NCBI GenBank assembly: GCA_932294295.1
Contig: OW028581.1
Location: 9,941,526-10,005,525 of the forward strand
Length of the DNA: 64,000 nt
Source: Alitta virens
Taxonomy: Eukaryota; Annelida; Polychaeta; Phyllodocida; Nereididae
Direction: 5' to 3'
Below the pieces are notes generated by a model that had not been told where the DNA came from, made no database searches, and saw only the letters and a program-made list of their open reading frames with translations. The translations under genes were made by a program, and so were the position numbers. Below, piece after piece: positions 1 to 12,199 of this stretch; the stretch's first letter is position 1; the number at the start of each line of letters is the position of its first letter.

Positions 1-345
1 GAATGGTCATATTGAATGTTTCAGAATAGTCAAACTCAATGATCGAACATTTCCGAATTGTCAAACTCAATTTTCATTCAAACCAAAATGGTTGGACTCA
101 ATGTTTGATTAGCTCAGAATGGTCATACTAAATGTTTGACCAAATCAGAATAGTCAAACTCAATGATCGAACATTTCAGAATTGTCAAACTCAATGATCG
201 AACATTTCAGAATTGTCAAACTCAATTTTCATTCAAACCAAAATGGTTGGACTCAATGTTTGATTAATTCAGAATGGTCATACTGAATGTTTGACCAAAT
301 CAGAATTGTCAAACTGAATGATCGAACATTTCAGAATTGTCAAAC
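1..345 (+). repeat. Duplicated segment, offset 829 bp, copy 1
   Basis: This stretch matches 830-1,174 closely, including the 8-bp deletion in D and the combination AGAATTGTCAAACTGAATG. The offset of 829 bp is 27 subunits (837) minus that 8-bp deletion. Copy 1 may continue to the left of the window. Confidence 0.8.
15..30 (+). repeat. Shortened D unit with an 8-bp deletion (representative)
   Basis: The usual GAATGTTTGATCAACTCAG is reduced to GAATGTTTCAG, a loss of GATCAACT. The same event appears in units beginning GAATGGTCATATTG at 1, 830, 3,611, 6,423, 10,536, 13,782, 15,602 and 17,546. It is restricted to family I, so all eight are best read as copies of one ancestral deletion spread by duplication. 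Confidence 0.88.
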
Positions 346-829
346 TCAATTTTCAATCAAACCAAAATGGTTGGACTCAATGTTTGATTAATTCAGAATG
401 GTCATACTGAATGTTTGACCAAATCAGAATAGTCAAACTCAATGATCGAACATTTCAGAATTGTCAAACTCAATTTTCAATCAAACCAAAATGGTTGGAC
501 TGAATGTTTGATTAACTCAGATTGGTCAAACAGAATGTCTGATCAACTCAGAATAGTCAGACTCAATGATCGATCATCTCAGAATTGTCAAACTCAATGA
601 TCGAACATTTCAGAATTGTCAAACTCAATTTTCATTCAAACCAAAATGGTTGGACTCAATGTTTGATTAGCTCTGAATGGTCATACTAAATGTTTGACCA
701 AATCAGAATAGTCAAACTCAATGATCGAACATTTCAGAATTGTCAAACTCAATGATCGAACATTTCACAATTGTCAAACTCAATTTTCATTCAAACCAAA
801 ATGGTTGGACTCAATGTTTGATTCATTCA

Positions 830-1174
830 GAATGGTCATATTGAATGTTTCAGAATAGTCAAACTCAATGATCGAACATTTCCGAATTGTCAAACTCAAT
901 TTTCATTCAAACCAAAATGGTTGGACTCAATGTTTGATTAGCTCAGAATGGTCATACTAAATGTTTGACCAAATCAGAATAGTCAAACTCAATGATCGAA
1001 CATTTCAGAATTGTCAAACTCAATGATCGAACATTTCAGAATTGTCAAACTCAATTTTCATTCAAACCAAAATGGTTGGACTCAATGTTTGATTAATTCA
1101 GAATGGTCATACTGAATGTTTGACCAAATCAGAATTGTCAAACTGAATGATCGAACATTTCAGAATTGTCAAAC
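830..1174 (+). repeat. Duplicated segment, offset 829 bp, copy 2
   Basis: This is the second copy of the segment at the window start. It ends where the B unit changes to ACGCAATTTTC, while copy 1 keeps ACTCAATTTTC. It is preceded by GATTCATTCAG, a C-unit ending also seen near 6,414 and 10,527. Confidence 0.8.
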
Positions 1175-3266
1175 GCAATTTTCAATCAAACCAAAATGGT
1201 TGGAATCAATGTATGATTATCTCAGAGTGGTCATACTGAATGTTTGATCAACTCAGTATAGTCAGACTCAATGATCGATCATCTCAGAATTGTCAAACTC
1301 AATGATCGAACATTTCAGAATTGTCAAACTCAATTTTCATTCAAACCAAAATGGTTGGACTCAATGTTTGATTAATTCAGAATGGTCATACTGAATGTTT
1401 GATCAAATCCGAATAGTCAAACTCAATGATCGAACATTTCAGAATTGTCAAACTCCATTTTCATTCAAACCAAAATGGTTGGACTCAATGTTTGATTAAT
1501 TCAGAATGGTCATACTGAATGTTTGACCAAATCAGAATAGTCAAACTCAATGATCGAACATTTCAGAATTGTCAAACTCAATTTTCAATCAAACCAAAAT
1601 GGTTGGACTGAATGTTTGATTAACTCAGATTGGTCAACAGAATGTCTGATCAACTCAGAATAGTCAGACTCAATGATCGATCATCTCAGAATTGTCAAAC
1701 TCAATGATCGAACATTTCAGAATTGTCAAACTCAATTTTCATTCAAACCAAAATGGTTGGACTCAATGTTTGATTAATTCAGAATGGTCATATGGAATGT
1801 TTCATCAACTCAGAATAGTCAAACTCAATGATCGAACATTTCAGAATTGTCAAACTCAATTTTCATTCAAACCAAAATGGTTGGACTCAATGTTTGATTA
1901 GCTCAGAATGGTCATACTAAATGTTTGACCAAATCAGAATAGTCAAACTCAATGATCGAACATTTCAGAATTGTCAAACTCAATGATCGAACATTTCAGA
2001 ATTGTCAAACTCAATTTTCATTCAAACCAAAATGGTTGGACTCAATGTTTGATTAATTCAGAATGGTCATACTGAATGTTTGACAAAATCAGAATTGTCA
2101 AACTCAATGATCGAACATTTCAGAATTGTCAAACTCAATTTTCAATCAAACCAAAATGGTTGGACTCAATGTATGATTATCTCAGAATGGTCATACTGAA
2201 TGTTTGATCAACTCAGAATAGTCAGACTCAATGATCGATCATCTCAGAATTGTCAAACTCAATGATCGAACATTTCAGAATTGTCAAACTCAATTTTCAT
2301 TCAAACCAAAATGGTTGGACTCAATGTTTGATTAATTCAGAATGGTCATACTGAATGTTTGACCAAATCAGAATAGTCAAACTCAATGATCGAACATTTC
2401 CGAATTGTCAAACTCAATTTTCATTCAAACCAAAATGGTTGGACTAAATGTTTGATTAACTCAGATTGGTCAAACAGAATGTCTGATCAACTCAGAATAG
2501 TCCGACTCAATGATCGATCATCTCAGAATTGTCAAACTCAATGATCGAACATTTCAGAATTGTCAAACGCAATTTTCATTCAAACCAAAATGGTTGGACT
2601 GAATGTTTGATTAACTCAGATTGGTCAAACAGAATGTCTGATCAACTCAGAATAGTCAGACTCAATGATCGATCATCTCAGAATTGTCAAACTCAATGAT
2701 CGAACATTTCAGAATTGTCAAACTCAATTTTCATTCCAACCAAAATGGTTGGACTCAATGTTTGATTAATTCAGAATGGTCAAACAGAATGTCTGATCAA
2801 CTCAGAATAGTCAGACTCAATGATCGATCATCTCAGAATTGTCAAACTCAATGATCGAACATTTCAGAATTGTCAAACTCAATTTTCATTCAAACCAAAA
2901 TGGTTGGACTCAATGTTTGATTAATTCAGAATGGTCATACTGAATGTTTGATCAACTCAGAATAGTCAAACTCAATGATCGAACATTTCCGAATTGTCAA
3001 ACTCAATTTTCATTCAAACCAAAATGGTTGGACTCAATGTTTGATTAATTCAGAATGGTCATACTGAATGTTTGACCAAATCAGAATAGTCAAACTCAAT
3101 GATCGAACATTTCAGAATTGTCAAACTCAATTTTCAATCAAACCAAAATGGTTGGACTGAATGTTTGATTAACTCAGATTGGTCAAACAGAATGTCTGAT
3201 CAACTCAGAATAGTCAGACTCAATGATCGATCATCTCAGAATTGTCAAACTCAATGATCGAACATT

Positions 3267-3390
3267 TCAGAATTGTCAAACTCAATTTTCATTCAAACCA
3301 AAATGGTTGGACTCAATGTTTGATTAATTCAGAATGGTCATACGAAATGTTTCATCAACTCAGAATAGTCAAACTCAATGATCGAACATT
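3267..3390 (+). repeat. 124-bp block present here, absent from the related copy at 6.2 kb
   Basis: Alignment of 1.4-3.9 kb with 4.1-6.7 kb runs at offset 2,936 up to this block and at 2,812 after it, so one whole B-C-D-A block was lost or gained. The D unit has CATACGAAATGTTTCATC, otherwise seen only in related form (CATACGGAATG) near 17,275. Confidence 0.85.
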
Positions 3391-4652
3391 TCAGAATTGT
3401 CAAACTCAATTTTCATTCAAACCAAAATAGTTGGACTCAATGTTTGATTAGCTCTGAATGGTCATACTAAATGTTTGACCAAATCAGAATAGTCAAACTC
3501 AATGATCGAACATTTCAGAATTGTCAAACTCAATGATCGAACATTTCAAAATTGTCAAACTCAATTTTCATTCAAACCAAAATGGTTGGACTCAATGTTT
3601 GATTAATTCAGAATGGTCATATTGAATGTTTCAGAATAGTCAAACTCAATGATCGAACATTTCCGAATTGTCAAACTCAATTTTCATTCAAACCAAAATG
3701 GTTGGACTCAATGTTTGATTAGCTCAGAATGGTCATACTAAATGTTTGACCAAATCAGAATAGTCAAACTCAATGATCGAACATTTCAGAATTGTCAAAC
3801 TCAATGATCGAACATTTCAGAATTGTCAAACTCAATTTTCATTCAAACCAAAATGGTTGGACTCAATGTTTGATTAATTCAGAATGGTCATACTGAATGT
3901 TTGACCAAATCAGAATAGTCAAACTCAATGATCGAACATTTCCGAATTGTCAAACTCAATTTTCATTCAAACCAAAATGGTTGGACTCAATGTTTGATTA
4001 GCTCAGCATGGTCATACTAAATGTTTGACCAAATCAGAATAGTCAAACTCAATGATCGAACATTTCAGAATTGTCAAACTCAATGATCGAACATTTCAGA
4101 ATTGTCAAACTCCATTTTCATTCAAACCAAAATGGTTGGACTCAATGTTTGATTAATTCAGAATGGTCATACTGAATGTTTGACCAAATCAGAATAGTCA
4201 AACTCAATGATCGAACATTTCAGAATTGTCAAACTCAATTTTCAATCAAACCAAAATGGTTGGACTGAATGTTTGATTAACTCAGATTGGTCAACAGAAT
4301 GTCTGATCAACTCAGAATAGTCAGACTCAATGATCGATCATCTCAGAATTGTCAAACTCAATGATCGAACATTTCAGAATTGTCAAACTCAATTTTCATT
4401 CAAACCAAAATGGTTGGACTCAATGTTTGATTAATTCAGAATGGTCATATGGAATGTTTCATCAACTCAGAATAGTCAAACTCAATGATCGAACATTTCA
4501 GAATTGTCAAACTCAATTTTCATTCAAACCAAAATGGTTGGACTCAATGTTTGATTAGCTCAGAATGGTCATACTAAATGTTTGACCAAATCAGAATAGT
4601 CAAACTCAATGATCGAACATTTCAGAATTGTCAAACTCAATGATCGAACATT

Positions 4653-4931
4653 TCAGAATTGTCAAACTCAATTTTCATTCAAACCAAAATGGTTGGACTG
4701 AATGTTTGATTAATTCAGAATGGTCATATTGAATGTTTGATCAACTCAGAAGAGTCAAACTCAATGATCGAACATTTCCGAATTGTCAAACTCAATTTTC
4801 ATTTAAACCAAAATGGTTGGACTCAATGTTTGATTAGCTCAGAATGGTCATACTAAATGTTTGACCAAATCAGAATAGTCAAACTCAATGATCGAACATT
4901 TCAGAATTGTCAAACTCAATGATCGAACATT
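4653..4931 (+). repeat. Extra 279-bp half-HOR
   Basis: Compared with 1.4-2.1 kb, where the offset is 2,657, this copy has 279 additional bases (124 + 155) and the offset becomes 2,936. The added segment holds AGAAGAGTC and TTTCATTTAAACC, which recur only at its own later copies near 8,864 and 16,742. It is a clean in-register gain of nine subunits. Confidence 0.87.
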
Positions 4932-5334
4932 TCAGAATTGTCAAACTCAATTTTCATTCAAACCAAAATGGTTGGACTCAATGTTTGATTAATTCAGAAT
5001 GGTCATACTGAATGTTTGACAAAATCAGAATTGTCAAACTCAATGATCGAACATTTCCGAATTGTCAAACTCAATTTTCAATCAAACCAAAATGGTTGGA
5101 CTCAATGTATGATTATCTCAGAATGGTCATACTGAATGTTTGATCAACTCAGAATAGTCAGACTCAATGATCGATCATCTCAGAATTGTCAAACTCAATG
5201 ATCGAACATTTCAGAATTGTCAAACTCAATTTTCATTCAAACCAAAATGGTTGGACTCAATGTTTGATTAATTCAGAATGGTCATACTGAATGTTTGACC
5301 AAATCAGAATAGTCAAACTCAATGATCGAACATT

Positions 5335-5799
5335 TCCGAATTGTCAAACTCAATTTTCATTCAAACCAAAATGGTTGGACTGAATGTTTGATTAACTCAG
5401 ATTGGTCAAACAGAATGTCTGATCAACTCAGAATAGTCAGACTCAATGATCGATCATCTCAGAATTGTCAAACTCAATGATCGAACACTTCAGAATTGTC
5501 AAACGCAATTTTCATTCAAACCAAAATGGTTGGACTGAATGTTTGATTAACTCAGATTGGTCAAACAGAATGTCTGATCAACTCAGAATAGTCAGACTCA
5601 ATGATCGATCATCTCAGAATTGTCAAACTCAATGATCGAACATTTCAGAATTGTCAAACTCAATTTTCATTCCAACCAAAATGGTTGGACTCAATGTTTG
5701 ATTAATTCAGAATGGTCAAACAGAATGTCTGATCAACTCAGAATAGTCAGACTCAATGATCGATCATCTCAGAATTGTCAAACTCAATGATCGAACATT
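5335..5799 (+). repeat. Run of three consecutive 155-bp blocks
   Basis: Blocks start at 5,335, 5,490 and 5,645, with palindromic sites at 5,448, 5,603 and 5,758. The 124-bp blocks that normally separate them are missing, giving a local 155-bp period. The third block carries the TTCCAACC variant. Equivalent runs lie at about 2.4-2.9, 9.4-9.9, 12.9-13.5 and 14.8-15.3 kb. Confidence 0.9.
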
Positions 5800-7310
5800 T
5801 CAGAATTGTCAAACTCAATTTTCATTCAAACCAAAATGGTTGGACTCAATGTTTGATTAATTCAGAATGGTCATACTGAATGTTTGATCAACTCAGAATA
5901 GTCAAACTCAATGATCGAACATTTCCGAATTGTCAAACTCAATTTTCATTCAAACCAAAATGGTTGGACTCAATGTTTGATTAATTCAGAATGGTCATAC
6001 TGAATGTTTGACCAAATCAGAATAGTCAAACTCAATGATCGAACATTTCAGAATTGTCAAACTCAATTTTCAATCAAACCAAAATGGTTGGACTGAATGT
6101 TTGATTAACTCAGATTGGTCAAACAGAATGTCTGATCAACTCAGAATAGTCAGACTCAATGATCGATCATCTCAGAATTGTCAAACTCAATGATCGAACA
6201 TTTCAGAATTGTCAAACTCAATTTTCATTCAAACCAAAATGGTTGGACTCAATGTTTGATTAGCTCTGAATGGTCATACTAAATGTTTGACCAAATCAGA
6301 ATAGTCAAACTCAATGATCGAACATTTCAGAATTGTCAAACTCAATGATCGAACATTTCAAAATTGTCAAACTCAATTTTCATTCAAACCAAAATGGTTG
6401 GACTCAATGTTTGATTCATTCAGAATGGTCATATTGAATGTTTCAGAATAGTCAAACTCAATGATCGAACATTTCCGAATTGTCAAACTCAATTTTCATT
6501 CAAACCAAAATGGTTGGACTCAATGTTTGATTAGCTCAGAATGGTCATACTAAATGTTTGACCAAATCAGAATAGTCAAACTCAATGATCGAACATTTCA
6601 GAATTGTCAAACTCAATGATCGAACATTTCAGAATTGTCAAACTCAATTTTCATTCAAACCAAAATGGTTGGACTCAATGTTTGATTAATTCAGAATGGT
6701 CATACTGAATGTTTGACCAAATCAGAATTGTCAAACTGAATGATCGAACATTTCAGAATTGTCAAACGCAATTTTCAATCAAACCAAAATGGTTGGAATC
6801 AATGTATGATTATCTCAGAGTGGTCATACTGAATGTTTGATCAACTCAGAATAGTCAGACTCAATGATCGATCATCTCAGAATTGTCAAACTCAATGATC
6901 GAACATTTCAGAATTGTCAAACTCAATTTTCATTCAAACCAAAATGGTTGGACTCAATGTTTGATTAATTCAGAATGGTCATACTGAATGTTTGATCAAC
7001 TCGGAATAGTCAAACTCAATGATCGAACATTTCCGAATTGTCAAACTCAATTTTCATTCAAACCAAAATGGTTGGACTCAATGTTTGATTAGCTCAGCAT
7101 GGTCATACTAAATGTTTGACCAAATCAGAATAGTCAAACTCAATGATCGAACATTTCAGAATTGTCAAACTCAATGATCGAACATTTCAGAATTGTCAAA
7201 CTCCATTTTCATTCAAACCAAAATGGTTGGACTCAATGTTTGATTAATTCAGAATGGTCATACTGAATGTTTGACCAAATCAGAATAGTCAAACTCAATG
7301 ATCGAACATT

Positions 7311-7929
7311 TCAGAATTGTCAAACTCAATTTTCAATCAAACCAAAATGGTTGGACTGAATGTTTGATTAACTCAGATTGGTCAACAGAATGTCTGATCA
7401 ACTCAGAATAGTCAGACTCAATGATCGATCATCTCAGAATTGTCAAACTCAATGATCGAACATTTCAGAATTGTCAAACTCAATTTTCAATCAAACCAAA
7501 ATGGTTGGACTCAATGTATGATTATCTCAGAATGGTCATACTGAATGTTTGATCAACTCAGAATAGTCAGACTCAATGATCGATCATCTCAGAATTGTCA
7601 AACTCAATGATCGAACATTTCAGAATTGTCAAACGCAATTTTCATTCAAACCAAAATGGTTGGACTGAATGTTTGATTAACTCAGATTGGTCAAACAGAA
7701 TGTCTGATCAACTCAGAATAGTCAGACTCAATGATCGATCATCTCAGAATTGTCAAACTCAATGATCGAACATTTCAGAATTGTCAAACTCAATTTTCAT
7801 TCCAACCAAAATGGTTGGACTCAATGTTTGATTAATTCAGAATGGTCAAACAGAATGTCTGATCAACTCAGAATAGTCAGACTCAATGATCGATCATCTC
7901 AGAATTGTCAAACTCAATGATCGAACATT
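7311..7929 (+). repeat. Run of four consecutive 155-bp blocks
   Basis: Block starts are 7,311 (154 bp, with the GGTCAACAG 1-bp deletion), 7,465, 7,620 and 7,775. Palindromic sites are at 7,423, 7,578, 7,733 and 7,888. The second block uses the other block-4 form, with TATGATTATC. The same run recurs 4,113 bp downstream at 11,424-12,042. Confidence 0.9.
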
Positions 7930-8023
7930 TCAGAATTGTCAAACTCAATTTTCATTCAAACCAAAATGGTTGGACTCAATGTTTGATTAATTCAGAATGG
8001 TCATACTGAATGTTTGATCAACT

Positions 8024-11000
8024 CAGAATAGTCAAACTCAATGATCGAACATTTCCGAATTGTCAAACTCAATTTTCATTCAAACCAAAATGGTTGGACT
8101 CAATGTTTGATTAGCTCAGCATGGTCATACTAAATGTTTGACCAAATCAGAATAGTCAAACTCAATGATCGAACATTTCAGAATTGTCAAACTCAATGAT
8201 CGAACATTTCAGAATTGTCAAACTCCATTTTCATTCAAACCAAAATGGTTGGACTCAATGTTTGATTAATTCAGAATGGTCATACTGAATGTTTGACCAA
8301 ATCAGAATAGTCAAACTCAATGATCGAACATTTCAGAATTGTCAAACTCAATTTTCAATCAAACCAAAATGGTTGGACTGAATGTTTGATTAACTCAGAT
8401 TGGTCAACAGAATGTCTGATCAACTCAGAATAGTCAGACTCAATGATCGATCATCTCAGAATTGTCAAACTCAATGATCGAACATTTCAGAATTGTCAAA
8501 CTCAATTTTCATTCAAACCAAAATGGTTGGACTCAATGTTTGATTAATTCAGAATGGTCATATGGAATGTTTCATCAACTCAGAATAGTCAAACTCAATG
8601 ATCGAACATTTCAGAATTGTCAAACTCAATTTTCATTCAAACCAAAATGGTTGGACTCAATGTTTGATTAGCTCAGAATGGTCATACTAAATGTTTGACC
8701 AAATCAGAATAGTCAAACTCAATGATCGAACATTTCAGAATTGTCAAACTCAATGATCGAACATTTCAGAATTGTCAAACTCAATTTTCATTCAAACCAA
8801 AATGGTTGGACTGAATGTTTGATTAATTCAGAATGGTCATATTGAATGTTTGATCAACTCAGAAGAGTCAAACTCAATGATCGAACATTTCCGAATTGTC
8901 AAACTCAATTTTCATTTAAACCAAAATGGTTGGACTCAATGTTTGATTAGCTCAGAATGGTCATACTAAATGTTTGACCAAATCAGAATAGTCAAACTCA
9001 ATGATCGAACATTTCAGAATTGTCAAACTCAATGATCGAACATTTCAGAATTGTCAAACTCAATTTTCATTCAAACCAAAATGGTTGGACTCAATGTTTG
9101 ATTAATTCAGAATGGTCATACTGAATGTTTGACAAAATCAGAATTGTCAAACTCAATGATCGAACATTTCCGAATTGTCAAACTCAATTTTCAATCAAAC
9201 CAAAATGGTTGGACTCAATGTATGATTATCTCAGAATGGTCATACTGAATGTTTGATCAACTCAGAATAGTCAGACTCAATGATCGATCATCTCAGAATT
9301 GTCAAACTCAATGATCGAACATTTCAGAATTGTCAAACTCAATTTTCATTCAAACCAAAATGGTTGGACTCAATGTTTGATTAATTCAGAATGGTCATAC
9401 TGAATGTTTGACCAAATCAGAATAGTCAAACTCAATGATCGAACATTTCCGAATTGTCAAACTCAATTTTCATTCAAACCAAAATGGTTGGACTGAATGT
9501 TTGATTAACTCAGATTGGTCAAACAGAATGTCTGATCAACTCAGAATAGTCAGACTCAATGATCGATCATCTCAGAATTGTCAAACTCAATGATCGAACA
9601 TTTCAGAATTGTCAAACGCAATTTTCATTCAAACCAAAATGGTTGGACTGAATGTTTGATTAACTCAGATTGGTCAAACAGAATGTCTGATCAACTCAGA
9701 ATAGTCAGACTCAATGATCGATCATCTCAGAATTGTCAAACTCAATGATCGAACATTTCAGAATTGTCAAACTCAATTTTCATTCCAACCAAAATGGTTG
9801 GACTCAATGTTTGATTAATTCAGAATGGTCAAACAGAATGTCTGATCAACTCAGAATAGTCAGACTCAATGATCGATCATCTCAGAATTGTCAAACTCAA
9901 TGATCGAACATTTCAGAATTGTCAAACTCAATTTTCATTCAAACCAAAATGGTTGGACTCAATGTTTGATTAATTCAGAATGGTCATACTGAATGTTTGA
10001 TCAACTCAGAATAGTCAAACTCAATGATCGAACATTTCCGAATTGTCAAACTCAATTTTCATTCAAACCAAAATGGTTGGACTCAATGTTTGATTAATTC
10101 AGAATGGTCATACTGAATGTTTGACCAAATCAGAATAGTCAAACTCAATGATCGAACATTTCAGAATTGTCAAACTCAATTTTCAATCAAACCAAAATGG
10201 TTGGACTGAATGTTTGATTAACTCAGATTGGTCAAACAGAATGTCTGATCAACTCAGAATAGTCAGACTCAATGATCGATCATCTCAGAATTGTCAAACT
10301 CAATGATCGAACATTTCAGAATTGTCAAACTCAATTTTCATTCAAACCAAAATGGTTGGACTCAATGTTTGATTAGCTCTGAATGGTCATACTAAATGTT
10401 TGACCAAATCAGAATAGTCAAACTCAATGATCGAACATTTCAGAATTGTCAAACTCAATGATCGAACATTTCAAAATTGTCAAACTCAATTTTCATTCAA
10501 ACCAAAATGGTTGGACTCAATGTTTGATTCATTCAGAATGGTCATATTGAATGTTTCAGAATAGTCAAACTCAATGATCGAACATTTCCGAATTGTCAAA
10601 CTCAATTTTCATTCAAACCAAAATGGTTGGACTCAATGTTTGATTAGCTCAGAATGGTCATACTAAATGTTTGACCAAATCAGAATAGTCAAACTCAATG
10701 ATCGAACATTTCAGAATTGTCAAACTCAATGATCGAACATTTCAGAATTGTCAAACTCAATTTTCATTCAAACCAAAATGGTTGGACTCAATGTTTGATT
10801 AATTCAGAATGGTCATACTGAATGTTTGACCAAATCAGAATTGTCAAACTGAATGATCGAACATTTCAGAATTGTCAAACGCAATTTTCAATCAAACCAA
10901 AATGGTTGGAATCAATGTATGATTATCTCAGAGTGGTCATACTGAATGTTTGATCAACTCAGAATAGTCAGACTCAATGATCGATCATCTCAGAATTGTC

Positions 11001-12136
11001 AAACTCAATGATCGAACATTTCAGAATTGTCAAACTCAATTTTCATTCAAACCAAAATGGTTGGACTCAATGTTTGATTAATTCAGAATGGTCATACTGA
11101 ATGTTTGATCAACTCGGAATAGTCAAACTCAATGATCGAACATTTCCGAATTGTCAAACTCAATTTTCATTCAAACCAAAATGGTTGGACTCAATGTTTG
11201 ATTAGCTCAGCATGGTCATACTAAATGTTTGACCAAATCAGAATAGTCAAACTCAATGATCGAACATTTCAGAATTGTCAAACTCAATGATCGAACATTT
11301 CAGAATTGTCAAACTCCATTTTCATTCAAACCAAAATGGTTGGACTCAATGTTTGATTAATTCAGAATGGTCATACTGAATGTTTGACCAAATCAGAATA
11401 GTCAAACTCAATGATCGAACATTTCAGAATTGTCAAACTCAATTTTCAATCAAACCAAAATGGTTGGACTGAATGTTTGATTAACTCAGATTGGTCAACA
11501 GAATGTCTGATCAACTCAGAATAGTCAGACTCAATGATCGATCATCTCAGAATTGTCAAACTCAATGATCGAACATTTCAGAATTGTCAAACTCAATTTT
11601 CAATCAAACCAAAATGGTTGGACTCAATGTATGATTATCTCAGAATGGTCATACTGAATGTTTGATCAACTCAGAATAGTCAGACTCAATGATCGATCAT
11701 CTCAGAATTGTCAAACTCAATGATCGAACATTTCAGAATTGTCAAACGCAATTTTCATTCAAACCAAAATGGTTGGACTGAATGTTTGATTAACTCAGAT
11801 TGGTCAAACAGAATGTCTGATCAACTCAGAATAGTCAGACTCAATGATCGATCATCTCAGAATTGTCAAACTCAATGATCGAACATTTCAGAATTGTCAA
11901 ACTCAATTTTCATTCCAACCAAAATGGTTGGACTCAATGTTTGATTAATTCAGAATGGTCAAACAGAATGTCTGATCAACTCAGAATAGTCAGACTCAAT
12001 GATCGATCATCTCAGAATTGTCAAACTCAATGATCGAACATTTCAGAATTGTCAAACTCAATTTTCATTCAAACCAAAATGGTTGGACTCAATGTTTGAT
12101 TAATTCAGAATGGTCATACTGAATGTTTGATCAACT
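8024..12136 (+). repeat. 4,113-bp tandem duplication, copy 2
   Basis: This copy directly follows copy 1 and shares its variants in the same order. Matching continues about 85 bp past the listed end and stops near 12,221, where GATTAGCTCAGC of copy 2 (8,117) is replaced by GATTAATTCAGA. Near identity over 4.1 kb implies a recent event, or an assembly duplication if reads do not support it. Confidence 0.92.
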
Positions 12137-12199
12137 CAGAATAGTCAAACTCAATGATCGAACATTTCCGAATTGTCAAACTCAATTTTCATTCAAACC

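Larger units (their letters stand above)
3911..8023 (+). repeat. 4,113-bp tandem duplication, copy 1
   Basis: At least ten rare variants in this segment recur exactly 4,113 bp downstream, among them CAGCATGG at 4,004 and 8,117, AGAGTCAA at 4,751 and 8,864, GCTCTGAATGG near 6,263, and CTCGGAATAG near 7,000. One private change in this copy is GAACACTTCAG near 5,487. The left edge is ambiguous by about 100 bp because flanking blocks are so alike. The length is 133 subunits (4,123) minus one 8-bp and two 1-bp deletions. Confidence 0.92.

Noticed and set aside
1692..1901. Recurring 69-codon open frame (also at 4,349, 8,462, 12,421, 14,241, 16,340, 17,177 and, in diverged form, 19,122)
   Set aside because: It lies wholly inside B-C-D-A units and begins and ends at arbitrary points of the repeat. 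A 31-bp unit shifts frame at every step, so the frame is open only by chance over one block combination. No start context, domain or conservation beyond that of the DNA repeat is seen.
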